64,000 nt of DNA from JAICTV01 sp035634055 (GCA_035634055.1 DASQDR010000235.1:1-64000); one strand, 5' to 3'. Shown: positions 24,645 to 33,991, counted from the stretch's first letter. The notes: generated by a model not told the origin, from the sequence alone. Numbers and translations are program-made.

Positions 24645-26410
24645 GCCGGCACCTCCTCGCCGGTCAGTTGCAGCTCCGGCAGGTGCCGCGCGACCGCCGC
24701 CGCCAGCGCCGGGTGCGACCCGACCGCGGCGACAACTGCGCTCAGCCCGGTGCGCACTTCCGGCAGCCGCACGGATCGGATGGCGACCGCCAGCACCGGC
24801 AGCAGCGGCTCGGCCCGCGCGGGATCGCTTTGGATGGCAAAGCTGATCTGCCGCAGCGCCGCCAGCTTCGCCCGCCCGCCACGGTGGATCCCCAGCAGCA
24901 CCGATTCCCACACCGCCGTCACCTGCTCCGCGGATGCCCCGGGCAGGTTCTGGCGGCGCTGGAGTTCGCCGATCACGTTGAACCGCACATCGTCGTACGG
25001 CGTCTCGATCAGCCGGGACCACAGCGCGGGATCACGGTAGCCCGGCGACTCCGGCGACAGCCACTTCCACGCCGCATCGCGCGGCCCTCTCGCAAGGCTG
25101 TCGAAGAACGGCGTGACGGTGTTGACGTCATAATGCTCCGGCGTGCCCAGGACCGACAGCGCCCACGCCGTGATCTCCCCCGCGACGCCCTCGGCCCGCG
25201 CCTGCGCCAGGCGGGCGATGGTCGCTCGGTCGGCGGGCGTCCGGATCACCTGAGCTTGCAGGAAGCGCAGCCCCAGCCGCGCTACCGGGACCGGCTGCGC
25301 GTTGGCCACGTCCACCATCTGCTCGAGCGTCAGCCGGTCCGGCTTGACGTGCCGCTCCATCAGCCGGGCGATGATCTCCAGGGCCGCGATGTTTCGCGTG
25401 CGGAGCAGCCGCAGCCACGTCGCCACGTCCAGGTTCGCCATCGCCGGTAATCGCTCGAGCGTTTCGGCGGCGAAGGTCTGCACGTCGCCGTCGGCGTGGT
25501 CGAGCAGCGGGAGCAGGGCTTCGGGCTGGAGCTTGGCGAAATGTTCTTCCGGGTGCTTGCGCAGGACCTGAATGCCCCACGCGCGCACCGCCCGGGACTG
25601 CGCCTCGACCAGCAACGCCAGCAGCACGCCGACTGCCGCCGGCCTTGCCCACAGCTCGTGGAAATCCGGCGCCGCCTCCAGCTCCGCCAGGCTCCGCCCC
25701 GCCTTTACGTTCACCTTCGACGCACCGAAATCGAGCACGTCGCTCGCGCGGAAGCAGGCGTGCATGAGCGACCACGAGTCGAGCAGCGATTCGCCCGAAC
25801 CGAGGAAGCCGTCGGCGTAGCGCGCGAGCAATTTTGCAACGGCGGGAACGTACTGGTCCGGCGCGCGGTGCCCCATCCGCCGGAAGTACCGCCAGGCGCG
25901 GCGGCGCAGGTGGTAGCGGGTGTGGTAGGTGAACAGCAACTGCTGCCGCCGCGCCGAAACGCCCGCGTGCCGCAGGTCCACGTAGCGCACGCGCCCGGCG
26001 GATCCCTTTCCGACGTGCGGCATCACGTCCCGCGGCGACGCCAGGTGTTCCTCCTGCCAGCTCTGTCGCGTCTGCCAATCGTAGTGATGCCGCGTCTTGC
26101 GGATGCGGCGGACGAGCCGGTCGAACGCGACGGCGAACGCCGCCAACATCTCGTCGTCGCCGCGCTCCTCGGCCGACTTGAACAGCCGCTTGACCACCGG
26201 CTCGTGCCCGGCGACGTTCAGCGGCTGGTCGAGGTAAGCCAAGACCTGCGCGCGGGCCCACGGGCGGTGGTCCTTCTTCCAACGGTCGGCAACCGCGGCC
26301 AGCTTCTTCGGCTCGTGAAACCGGCGCAGCGCCGGCAGGAAGCGATCATCGGCCGCGGCGAAGTACTCGTCGAGCACCAGCGGCGAGACGGGTTGTGGTT
26401 CCTCGGCCAT
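24641..26410 (-). CDS. Helical/HEAT-repeat-like protein coupled to the SWIM protein
   Basis: The 589-residue product is largely alpha-helical. Its C-terminal two thirds have a HEAT-like rhythm (for example LLPLLDHADGDVQTFAAETLERL and AALEIIARLMERH). The N-terminal third contains basic, aromatic-rich segments (RRIRKTRHHYDWQTRQSWQEEH, YHTRYHLRRRAWRYFRRMGHRAP) that could contact nucleic acid. I recognise no catalytic motif. The stop overlaps the GTG start of the SWIM protein (GTGA), so a stoichiometric complex is likely. The gene lies 126 bases downstream of a conserved unknown gene on the same strand. The cluster is unlike the housekeeping genes around it, and a conflict or repair role is only an inference. 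Confidence 0.75.
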   Translation of the reverse strand: MAEEPQPVSPLVLDEYFAAADDRFLPALRRFHEPKKLAAVADRWKKDHRPWARAQVLAYLDQPLNVAGHEPVVKRLFKSAEERGDDEMLAAFAVAFDRLVRRIRKTRHHYDWQTRQSWQEEHLASPRDVMPHVGKGSAGRVRYVDLRHAGVSARRQQLLFTYHTRYHLRRRAWRYFRRMGHRAPDQYVPAVAKLLARYADGFLGSGESLLDSWSLMHACFRASDVLDFGASKVNVKAGRSLAELEAAPDFHELWARPAAVGVLLALLVEAQSRAVRAWGIQVLRKHPEEHFAKLQPEALLPLLDHADGDVQTFAAETLERLPAMANLDVATWLRLLRTRNIAALEIIARLMERHVKPDRLTLEQMVDVANAQPVPVARLGLRFLQAQVIRTPADRATIARLAQARAEGVAGEITAWALSVLGTPEHYDVNTVTPFFDSLARGPRDAAWKWLSPESPGYRDPALWSRLIETPYDDVRFNVIGELQRRQNLPGASAEQVTAVWESVLLGIHRGGRAKLAALRQISFAIQSDPARAEPLLPVLAVAIRSVRLPEVRTGLSAVVAAVGSHPALAAAVARHLPELQLTGEEVPA

Positions 26411-26536
26411 GCCGACGCCCCTCGGTTCCCCTCGTGGCTTCCGCGCGATGTGCTACCAGAGGAAGGGCGAGCGGGCAAGAACGCGGCCCGCGCAGCGACC
26501 GGAATGGAGGGGGCCAGCCACGTTGGCGCGCGGGTG

Positions 26537-27169
26537 TCACAGTCGCGGGAGCGTGCGCTTCTCCAGCTTCGGCGGGCGTTGCCCGTGACGAACGGCGCCG
26601 CCGACCGGCGCGTACGCCAGTTCGCGCCCCTCTTCCACGCAGCGCAGCATCAACCCGCCACGGCTCATGTCGCCGCGGCCCACGAAGTCGACCGGGAAGA
26701 GCAGGCGGTCGCCCAGCAGCTTGACCAGCACGTCAACGTACTTGCCGCTGGCGACGCTGCCCAGCAGGACGAACTCGCAGTCACCGCCGGCGCGATCGCG
26801 CAGCTCGGCGACGCTCTTGCGCAGCGGGGCGCGGTAGCGGCGATCGGCGGCGTCGATGTCCGTGCCGGCCATCTTCTGAAGGTCCCTGAGCGTGACGAAC
26901 GTCTCGGCCGGCAGCAGGCCGCGGTTGGTCGTGATGACGAGCTGGCCGGGCACGTCGGGCAACGGCGGACTGGCGAAGCGGCGGGCGTAAGCGAGCTTCC
27001 CGCGAAAATAGAGCCCGCTGAGAAAGCTGAAGACGTCCCCGAGCATCGCCCCCTGCGGCGTGCGCAGCTTCATTGCCAATTCGAACCGCGCCTCCGGCCG
27101 AAACAGCAGCTTGGCGCGCTCGCCGTCACATCGCGCGGGCGAGAGGAGAAAGAGGCGGTGCGATGGCAT
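26537..27169 (-). CDS. Conserved protein of unknown function
   Basis: The 210-residue product starts MPSHRLFLLSPARCDGERAK. It contains well-formed, likely conserved stretches: GDVFSFLSGLYFRGKLAYA, PGQLVITTNRGLLPAETFVT, DRRYRAPLRKSV, FVLLGSVASGKYVDVL and LLFPVDFVGRGDMSRGG. I remember similar full-length proteins in other bacteria without an assigned function; no catalytic motif is evident. The GSVASGKY stretch is glycine-rich but not a Walker A box. I chose the ATG at 27169; the frame is open to 27238, but the added residues look unconserved. It lies between the PLD-like gene and the helical-repeat gene, all on the minus strand with gaps of about 130 bases. Confidence 0.78.
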   Translation of the reverse strand: MPSHRLFLLSPARCDGERAKLLFRPEARFELAMKLRTPQGAMLGDVFSFLSGLYFRGKLAYARRFASPPLPDVPGQLVITTNRGLLPAETFVTLRDLQKMAGTDIDAADRRYRAPLRKSVAELRDRAGGDCEFVLLGSVASGKYVDVLVKLLGDRLLFPVDFVGRGDMSRGGLMLRCVEEGRELAYAPVGGAVRHGQRPPKLEKRTLPRL

Positions 27170-27307
27170 TGAGAGACAATAGACGCGCGTCTGCGACGCG
27201 GCCAACGTCGAGAGGGGCGACCAGGCGCGACACCGCACGCGTGAGACGCGCGGTCGCGGATCTACCGTCGCGGCCGCGCACGGATTGCGCGCCCGTTGCC
27301 CGCGGCG

Positions 27308-27913
27308 TTACAAGCGCGGCTCTTCCAGCGGCACCGGACAGACGTCCTTGCGCTGGCAGCCCTGGCAGCGGCGGCCTTCCCAGAGGGCGTTGAACTGCTC
27401 GAGGACCGCGTCGATCATCGCCGGCGACGTCGTCCACACGCCCATCTCGAAGTTGCGTTTCTGATCCCCCTTGGCCCCGAGCCCGGCGCCCGTGAGGTTG
27501 GCCGAGCCGAGGTACATCCCCTGGCAGTCGACGACGACCGCCTTGCTGTGCAGGCGCGGGCAGCGGCGGATGGTCAGGTTTGCGGGCAGGGCACGCCTCA
27601 GCTCGCTCAGGGCCGGGGCGCTGGGCGTGCCGGCGTGAAGCAGGCGGATCTCCACTCCTTTAGTAGCCAGCTTTCGGAAGACTTCGACGATGGAAGGTGC
27701 CCGCCGCTGGCCGGGCTGGGGGACGAGCATCGCCTTGAAGTCGGCGGTCATGATGTCGAGGCTGATCTTCGCCTTGAGGATGCCGTCGAGCACCACCCGG
27801 CGATGGTGCTGCGCGTCAATGACGAGCTCAACGTTTCCCGCCGCAGCCAAGACCGGCGCGCGTGGCGGCAGTGACGAGCTGAGCAGCGGGAAGACGCGCA
27901 TCTGGTTGTTCAT
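27308..27913 (-). CDS. Phospholipase D-superfamily protein (single HKD motif, nuclease-like)
   Basis: The 201-residue product has one HKD motif, RLHSKAVVVD (His122, Lys124, Asp129), followed by GSANLTGAGL. Single-HKD members, such as the nuclease Nuc, dimerise to build one active site and often cleave DNA or RNA. It ends in a Cys cluster, RRCQGCQRKDVC, which may bind zinc. The chosen start is the ATG at 27913 (MNNQMRVFPLL); an ATG at 27901 is equally possible. It is first in the minus-strand series leading to the SWIM gene and retron, and a nuclease role there would fit a defence-type locus, though no link is proven. Confidence 0.82.
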   Translation of the reverse strand: MNNQMRVFPLLSSSLPPRAPVLAAAGNVELVIDAQHHRRVVLDGILKAKISLDIMTADFKAMLVPQPGQRRAPSIVEVFRKLATKGVEIRLLHAGTPSAPALSELRRALPANLTIRRCPRLHSKAVVVDCQGMYLGSANLTGAGLGAKGDQKRNFEMGVWTTSPAMIDAVLEQFNALWEGRRCQGCQRKDVCPVPLEEPRL

Positions 27914-28154
27914 CGGCACAACCGACCTTCCACTGCCGCAACGGTCGCTGCGGCGAGCTCGGGCAGCAAGAACGGGCCAGGTTGGCGAGGTTGTCGCGAC
28001 ACGTGCGACGGAACTACTCCTTTTCCTGACCCGCACCCCCGCATCATCGTCGCGCTACCCGCAGCTATCACGTTTCCACGCGCGTAGAACTTTTTTCTCG
28101 GGCTCGCGGCACAACCTTTGTTCTCCCTGTTCTTCGTCCGCGACTGACTGATGC

Positions 28155-28358
28155 GTCGCACCGCGGAGGGTCGCTTCGGTGACACAACGCGGCTCGGTGC
28201 GACAGTGATTTGCGGATGGGTGGCCGGCACGTGCAGCTTTCGTAGCGGCGTGACGATCACCCTTAACTAGCCCGCGAATTCCGACCCATTCACTCCTCAA
28301 ACCGGGTCGGAACCCCATAGCCCGCGGCTGGCACCACCCGGTGCCAGCCGTTTTTTTT
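28155..28358 (+). ncRNA. Candidate structured non-coding RNA ending in a strong terminator
   Basis: A 517-base gap (27914-28430) holds no recognised gene, but on the plus strand it contains a series of stable hairpins. gtcgcaccg pairs with cggtgcgac (28155-28163/28195-28203) and encloses a TTCG-loop hairpin. ttccgaccc pairs with gggtcggaa (28280-28288/28305-28313). A perfect 10-bp terminator follows (28326-28335/28340-28349) with eight T. No plus-strand coding gene lies upstream to explain the terminator. I recognise no known RNA family (not tRNA, tmRNA, SRP, RNase P or 6S by eye). The 5' end and promoter are unknown, so the start given is only the first hairpin. Confidence 0.45.
28326..28358 (+). 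terminator. Rho-independent terminator on the plus strand
   Basis: The stem ggctggcacc/ggtgccagcc (10 bp, 4-base loop accc) is followed by g and eight T residues (28351-28358). It is strictly plus-strand: the complementary side has no T-run. It lies before the convergent S2P gene end at 28431. Confidence 0.88.
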
Positions 28359-28430
28359 GCGGGCGTGCGCGCAGCCATCTCGATGAGCGAACGGTCGCGG
28401 CGAGGACCGCGCGGGCAGGCTGCCGGCGCC

Positions 28431-29153
28431 TCACGACGCGCGGTGACCGAAGAGCGCGACGTTGTAGGCGTGCCCGAAGAAGCCGATCAGTTCCCCGTCG
28501 AATCCAAGCGCGAGCAGGGTCTTGGAGACCGCGTTGTGGAAGATCTGGAACAGGCCCGGGACGCGCCAAAGGATCATGAACCAGATCACGATCAGCGTGT
28601 TGCGCACCTGCGGGTTGCCCAGCGTCTCCTTCGAGCGCTCGTCCATGAAGGGGTAGATCACGCCGAAGCCGTCCAAGCCGGGAATGGGGATCAGGTTGAA
28701 CAGCACGGCCAGCATCTGGAGCCACGCGAACGCGCCGAGGAACAGCACCGCGTTGCTCCACTGCCCGTCGACCGGGTGCGGCTCGATCCAGCCCAGCTTG
28801 GGGTGCAGCGGCAGCGCGCAGGCGAGGAAGATGAGGAAGTTCATGACCGGCCCGGCGGCGCTGACGGCCGCCTGCCAGATCCGCCGGGGGATCAGGTCCA
28901 TGCGGATGTAGGTGACCCCACCCGGCAGCGGCACCCCGCCGATGAGGAAGATCACTGCCGGCACGAGCAGGCTAAAGACCGGGTCGATGTACTGGATGGG
29001 GTTGAGCGTCAGCCCGCCGCGCTCGCGGACGGTGTAGTCGCCGCCGAGGTACCCGACGATCCCGTGGGCCAGCTCGTGCAGGACCACCGACATGATCCAG
29101 GCGATGAAGATCGCCCAGGTGAGGGAGCTGCTGAAATCGACCGCCGCCAGCAT
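28431..29153 (-). CDS. Site-2 protease family membrane metalloprotease (M50)
   Basis: The 240-residue product has about five to six membrane segments. The zinc motif HELAH (26-30) lies in the first conserved helix (MSVVLHELAHGIVGYLGG). The third zinc ligand region NLIPIPGLDGF (a form of the NPxPxLDG motif) lies in a later helix. S2P proteases cleave transmembrane substrates such as anti-sigma factors within the membrane; this compact type lacks a PDZ domain. The target is unknown and no sigma or anti-sigma pair is adjacent. I chose the ATG at 29153, just before the first helix; an upstream in-frame start at 29231 would add an Arg/Gly-rich leader. Confidence 0.9.
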   Translation of the reverse strand: MLAAVDFSSSLTWAIFIAWIMSVVLHELAHGIVGYLGGDYTVRERGGLTLNPIQYIDPVFSLLVPAVIFLIGGVPLPGGVTYIRMDLIPRRIWQAAVSAAGPVMNFLIFLACALPLHPKLGWIEPHPVDGQWSNAVLFLGAFAWLQMLAVLFNLIPIPGLDGFGVIYPFMDERSKETLGNPQVRNTLIVIWFMILWRVPGLFQIFHNAVSKTLLALGFDGELIGFFGHAYNVALFGHRAS

Positions 29154-29408
29154 GGGACGCGGAAGGTATCCGAAACCCACGGCACCGTCTCGCGCCGCCG
29201 TTGAAGCACCGCCGCCGCGGCAGCGCCGCACGATTGTGATGCGAGCTGCATTGGCCGCCCGTCGCAGCGTTCGCCGGCCCTATCGCCCACCCCATCTCCC
29301 CCCGGCCGAACCGCGTGCTGGGAGCCCCTCGCGCGGCCGCTTGAGCCGGCGCGCGCGCACCGATAGAATCCGCCCGTTAATCCACCACTTTTGCGAGCAA
29401 AGGTTCCC

Positions 29409-30986
29409 TTGACCGACAAAGCAGAACACCCGCCCCTTCCCGAGAAGTTCGCGGCCCTCGGCGTCAGGCCGTCCATTTTGAAGGGGTTGGCCGAGGCGAA
29501 GTTCGAGACGCCGTCGGAAATCCAGGCCCTGCTGATCCCCAGGGCGCTAGGCGGCGGAGACCTGCTCGGGCAGGCGCGGACCGGCACCGGCAAGACCGCC
29601 GCCTTCGGCATCCCCATCCTCCAGCGCGCCGCCAAGGGCGTCGCCACGCAGGCCATCATCCTCGTCCCCACGCGCGAGCTGGCCGTGCAGGTGGACGCGG
29701 AGCTCAAGCGCCTCGGGCAGTACACGCCGCTGCGCACCTGCGCGGTTTACGGCGGTCAGAAAATCATGGCGCAGATGAAGTTCCTGCGCCACGGCCCGGA
29801 AATCCTCGTCGGCACGCCCGGGCGGGTGATCGACCTGCTCGACCGGCGGATCATCAACTTCAACAACGTGCGCTTCGTGGTCTTGGACGAGGTCGACCGG
29901 ATGCTCGACATCGGGTTCCGCGACGACATCCGAAACATCCTGTCGCGCGTGAAGGGAATGTCGAAGCGGCTCCCGCCGGATGCGCGAGGAGGAGATCAGG
30001 CTGTCGCGGTCCCGAGCTCCAGGGAACACCGCGGCGCCGCGCGCGACGCGGAACACGATGGGAACGGAGACGCCGGGCTCGCGCCCGAGGCTGCGACCAG
30101 CGCGCCCGACGCAACCGACGATGCTGGAGACGATGCCGCCGCGCGCGACCTCGGGGGGCACCAGACCATCTTCGTCAGCGCGACGATCTCCGACGAGATC
30201 GAGAAGCTCGCGCGGCGTTACATGCGCGAGCCGGTCGAGAAGCTCATCGCGCCCGGCGCGGACGATAAGCCGACCGTCGAGGAGGTCGAGCAGTATTACT
30301 TCTCCGTCCAGCCGTGGGACAAGTACCGCCTGCTGAAGAACCTGCTGCTGAAGGAGAACCCCGACCTGGCCATCGTCTTCACCCGCACCAAGCGCGGCGC
30401 GGAGAAGCTGGCCAAGCGGCTGCACGCCGACGGCATCGAGTGCCGCGAGATCCACGGCAACCTCGCCCAGAACAAGCGCGAGCGGGTGATGGCCAACTTC
30501 CGCCACGGAAAGTTCGACGTGTTGATCGCCACCGACCTCGCCAGCCGCGGGATCGACGTCGCCGACATCAGCCACATCATCAACTACGACATCCCCGAGG
30601 ACCCGGAGGTTTACGTCCACCGCGTTGGGCGCACCGCACGCATGGGCGCCAAGGGCAAGGCGTACACGTTCGTGCAACGCGATCAGGGGGACGAGCTGAC
30701 CAAGGTCGAGAACCTGATCAACATGGTTATTCCCGTCGCCACGCTCGAGGGGTGGGAGCCGCGGCCGGAGCCGAGCGACTGGACGGAGCACAAGCCCGGA
30801 CAGGGCCCCGCGCTGGAAGCCAAGCCAGTGCAGAACCGCTTCGAGCGACCCTATTCCCCGAGCGGCTCGGCCAACGCGGCCCCCGTCGCCGGCGCCGACC
30901 AGCCCGCCCCCATCACCATCCAAGCCCCGCCGCGCACCATCGGGAGCAAGATCCCCATCAATCGGCGCCACAAGCGCCGGCGGTGA
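29409..30986 (+). CDS. DEAD-box RNA helicase with a low-complexity insertion
   Basis: The ~525-residue product has the helicase motifs: Q motif region, ARTGTGKT (I), PTRELAVQ (Ia), DEVD (II, in place of DEAD), SATIS (III), ATDLASRGIDVADI (V) and HRVGRTARMG (VI). Such enzymes unwind short RNA duplexes in ribosome assembly or mRNA decay; this is the RhlE/CsdA-like group. Between motifs II and III lies a charged Ala/Asp/Gly-rich insertion of about 60 residues (around ARGGDQAVAVPSSREH), absent from typical members. The C-terminal tail is basic (NRRHKRRR), suited to RNA binding. No ATG precedes the domain. A TTG at 29409 after AAAGG is the best start; a TTG at 29391 is the alternative. Confidence 0.92.
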   Translation: MTDKAEHPPLPEKFAALGVRPSILKGLAEAKFETPSEIQALLIPRALGGGDLLGQARTGTGKTAAFGIPILQRAAKGVATQAIILVPTRELAVQVDAELKRLGQYTPLRTCAVYGGQKIMAQMKFLRHGPEILVGTPGRVIDLLDRRIINFNNVRFVVLDEVDRMLDIGFRDDIRNILSRVKGMSKRLPPDARGGDQAVAVPSSREHRGAARDAEHDGNGDAGLAPEAATSAPDATDDAGDDAAARDLGGHQTIFVSATISDEIEKLARRYMREPVEKLIAPGADDKPTVEEVEQYYFSVQPWDKYRLLKNLLLKENPDLAIVFTRTKRGAEKLAKRLHADGIECREIHGNLAQNKRERVMANFRHGKFDVLIATDLASRGIDVADISHIINYDIPEDPEVYVHRVGRTARMGAKGKAYTFVQRDQGDELTKVENLINMVIPVATLEGWEPRPEPSDWTEHKPGQGPALEAKPVQNRFERPYSPSGSANAAPVAGADQPAPITIQAPPRTIGSKIPINRRHKRRR

Positions 30987-31069
30987 CGCGGGACGAGGGC
31001 GTAAGAAGCGAGCGCGCCGACGTATTGGGATTCACCGTCCCCGCCGGAGGGAGATACGAGTTGTCGCCG

Positions 31070-33991
31070 ATGCGTTGGAAACTCCCGCTGCTGGTCACGC
31101 CGCTGTTGGTCACGCCGCTGTTGCTACTCGCCTCTTTCGCCGCCGAGCCCGCGCCGGGCTCCGCGCCCGCGCCGCCATCCACCTCCGCATCGGCGCCCGC
31201 GCCAGCGTCCGACGCCGCGGCGCCCGGCCGACCTTCGACCGCGCCGTCCACTGCACCATCGGAGGAAACCGAACCCGATCGCGCCCCGTCCATGCCGCCC
31301 CCGCCGAAGGACCTTCCCATCGAGCCGGCCGACCCGGTGCCGCTGCTGTCGGCCGAGGAGGCGATCAGGACCATGAAGCTCCCCCCGGGGCTGCGCGTGG
31401 AGGTGGTGGCGACCGAGCCGCTAATCGAGCACCCGGTCGCGATGAGCTTCGACCCTGACGGGCGGCTCTGGGTCGTCGAGATGCGCGCGTACATGCCCAA
31501 CGTCGAGGGAACCGGCGAGGACGCGCCCACCGGCCGGGTCTCGGTGCTGGACGATCTGGACGGCGACGGCCGGATGGACCGGGCGACCGTCTTCCTCGAC
31601 CGCCTCGTTCTGCCGCGCGCCGTCTCCTACGTGCGCGGCGGCGTGCTGGTCGCGGTGCCGCCAAAGGTGCTGTTCTGCCAGGACACCGACGGCGACGGCA
31701 AGTCCGATAAGCAGACCGTCATCGCCACGGATTACGGCTTGAGCGGCAACCCCGAGCACCAGCCCAACGGCCTGATGCCAGCGCTGGACAACTGGATCTA
31801 CAGCGCCGACTACGACAAGCGCTTTCGCTACGTCGGCGGGCAGTGGACGAGCGAACTCGTGCCCGAGGTCGGGCAGTGGGGCATCAGCCAGGATGACCAC
31901 GGGCGGCTGTTCCACAACAACAACAGCGACCACCTGCGCGCCTCGCCGGTCCCGGTCCACTACACCAACCGCAACCCGCACTACCGCGCCAGCGGCGCCA
32001 ACGAGCCGACGCTGAAGGACCAGGCGACCTGGCCGGCGCACAAGACGGCGATCAACCGCGGGTACCTCGAGCGGTTCATCCGGTCCGACGGCGTGCTGAA
32101 GATCTTCACCGCCGCCTGCGGGCCGGTGATCTACCGCGGCAACGCGCTTCCGGCGGAGTACCGCGGCAACGCGTTCGCGTGCGAGCCGAGCGGGAACCTC
32201 ATCCGACGCAGCGTCCTGACCGACCGCCCCGACGGCGGCATCGCCGGCCGAAACCCGCACCCGCGCGACGAGTTCCTCACCTCCACCTACGAGCGCTTTC
32301 GCCCGGTGAACCTCTACAACGGCCCCGACGGCGCGCTCTACGTGCTGGACATGCACCACGGCCTGATCCAGCACAAGACGTACTTGACCACCTACGCGCG
32401 CGAGCAGTACCTCCAGCGCGACCTGCACAAGCACCTGATGACCGGGCGCATCTACCGCATCGTGGCCGACAATGCGGGCGGCGCGAGCGCGGGCACCACG
32501 CAAGCGACGTGGCGGCCCGCCGCGTCTGACGGTGCAACGACGCGCCCCACCACCCGCCCGAAGCCACCGCGGCTGGGCGCTGTCACGACCGCCGACCTCG
32601 TCGCCCTGCTCGGCCACGCCAACGGCTGGACGCGCGATACCGCCCAGCGCCTGCTGGTCGAGCGCGGCGACTACAAGGCGATCCCGATGCTGCGAAAGCT
32701 CGCCGCCACCAGCGCCGATCCGCTGGCGCGTCTGCACGCGCTGTGGACGCTGGAAGGCTTTGGGGTCAACGATCCCGCCACCATCCTGCCCGCGCTCGCG
32801 GACAAGGAGCCGAAGCTGCGCGCCGCGGCGATCCGATTGGCCGAGCCGCTGCTGTCAGCGCCGGCGGCGCGGGCGCGGGCGCTGCCGGCGGTGATGAAGC
32901 TGGCCGACGATCCGCACCCCAGCGTGCGGCTCCAGTTCGCGCTGTCGATGAGCAACCAGGGGACGCCGCAGACCGAGCCGGTGCTCGCGAGGCTGCTGGG
33001 CGACGACGCCACCAGCGACTACCTGCGCGACGCGGTCATCTCCGGCCTGCGCGGGCGCGAGTTGGAGTTTCTCGACCGCCTGCTCGCCCTGCCCGCGTTC
33101 ACGCTGGAGCAGCCGGGTCGGGCGGCGCTGCTCACGGCACTGGCGAGGTGCGTGCTGGCGGAGTCCAACCCGAAGCGGGTGTCGCGGATGCTCGACCTGA
33201 TCGCGCAGGAGCCGGGGGCGCGGACGATGCCGTGGCCGACGACCGCCTCCGCCTCCGCCGCCGCCGCCGTGCCCGCACCGGCCACGCGGATCATCGGGGC
33301 GCTTGCCGCCACCACCGTGCCGGCCAGCGCGCCGGCGTCCGCGCCCGCCACGATGGCGATCTTCCCGCCCGAGGCGTGGCGGCAGGTGGCGATGCTCGAA
33401 GCCTTCCCGGAGCGCCCGACCAGCCGGAACCGCCGCCCGCCGCGACCGATCCGCCTGGAGTCTGAACCCCCCGCGTTGGCGAAGTTGTCGGCGTCGGCGA
33501 CGACCCGCCCCGCCAGCGAGTACGTGGAGCGCGTGCTGTCGATGGTGGTCTGGCCGGGCAAGCCGGGGTACGTCCCGCCGCCGCCCCCGCCGCCGCTGAC
33601 GCCCGAGCAGCGTTCGCGATTCGAGGCGGGTCGGGTCGTCTACGCGAAGACGTGCGCGCAGTGTCACAAGCCAAACGGCCTCGGTCAGGAAGGCCTCGCG
33701 CCGCCGCTGGTCGATTCCGAGTGGGTGCTCGGGCCCGAAAGCCGGCTGGTGCCGATCGTGCTGCACGGCGTGAGCGGGCCGATCAGCGTCTCGGGGCGGA
33801 CGTGGATCATGGAGATGCCCGGGCTGAGCGCGCTGAAGGACGAGGAGGTCGCCGCGGTGCTGACGTACGTCCGCCGCGAGTGGGATCACGCCGCGCCGCC
33901 GGTCAATCCCGATACCGTTGCCCGCGCCCGCCGCGCCGCCGGCAACCGCGCGATGCCGTGGACGGAACGCGAGCTGATGCAGATGAAGTGA
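31070..33991 (+). CDS. PVC-type membrane-bound dehydrogenase with HEAT repeats and C-terminal cytochrome c
   Basis: The 973-residue product has an N-terminal signal/anchor (WKLPLLVTPLLVTPLLLLAS) and an Ala/Pro/Ser linker. A beta-propeller dehydrogenase domain (about 95-470, with EF-hand-like DLDGDGRMD and DTDGDGKSD) matches the Planctomycetes-Verrucomicrobia membrane-bound dehydrogenase family. A HEAT-repeat middle follows, and then a cytochrome c domain with heme motif CAQCH (from Cys862) and a distal Met region (WIMEMPGLS). Such proteins probably oxidise sugars outside the cytoplasmic membrane and pass electrons to the attached heme; the substrate is unknown. The ATG at 31070 or a TTG at 31061 (better placed after GGAGGGAG) could be the start. 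A sugar isomerase gene follows 57 bases later. Confidence 0.9.
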   Translation: MRWKLPLLVTPLLVTPLLLLASFAAEPAPGSAPAPPSTSASAPAPASDAAAPGRPSTAPSTAPSEETEPDRAPSMPPPPKDLPIEPADPVPLLSAEEAIRTMKLPPGLRVEVVATEPLIEHPVAMSFDPDGRLWVVEMRAYMPNVEGTGEDAPTGRVSVLDDLDGDGRMDRATVFLDRLVLPRAVSYVRGGVLVAVPPKVLFCQDTDGDGKSDKQTVIATDYGLSGNPEHQPNGLMPALDNWIYSADYDKRFRYVGGQWTSELVPEVGQWGISQDDHGRLFHNNNSDHLRASPVPVHYTNRNPHYRASGANEPTLKDQATWPAHKTAINRGYLERFIRSDGVLKIFTAACGPVIYRGNALPAEYRGNAFACEPSGNLIRRSVLTDRPDGGIAGRNPHPRDEFLTSTYERFRPVNLYNGPDGALYVLDMHHGLIQHKTYLTTYAREQYLQRDLHKHLMTGRIYRIVADNAGGASAGTTQATWRPAASDGATTRPTTRPKPPRLGAVTTADLVALLGHANGWTRDTAQRLLVERGDYKAIPMLRKLAATSADPLARLHALWTLEGFGVNDPATILPALADKEPKLRAAAIRLAEPLLSAPAARARALPAVMKLADDPHPSVRLQFALSMSNQGTPQTEPVLARLLGDDATSDYLRDAVISGLRGRELEFLDRLLALPAFTLEQPGRAALLTALARCVLAESNPKRVSRMLDLIAQEPGARTMPWPTTASASAAAAVPAPATRIIGALAATTVPASAPASAPATMAIFPPEAWRQVAMLEAFPERPTSRNRRPPRPIRLESEPPALAKLSASATTRPASEYVERVLSMVVWPGKPGYVPPPPPPPLTPEQRSRFEAGRVVYAKTCAQCHKPNGLGQEGLAPPLVDSEWVLGPESRLVPIVLHGVSGPISVSGRTWIMEMPGLSALKDEEVAAVLTYVRREWDHAAPPVNPDTVARARRAAGNRAMPWTERELMQMK

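Noticed and set aside
28055..28378. Minus-strand open frame over the structured intergenic region
   Set aside because: Its sequence is compositionally odd, has no ribosome site, and runs through the hairpins and terminator, which fit an RNA element on the other strand better.
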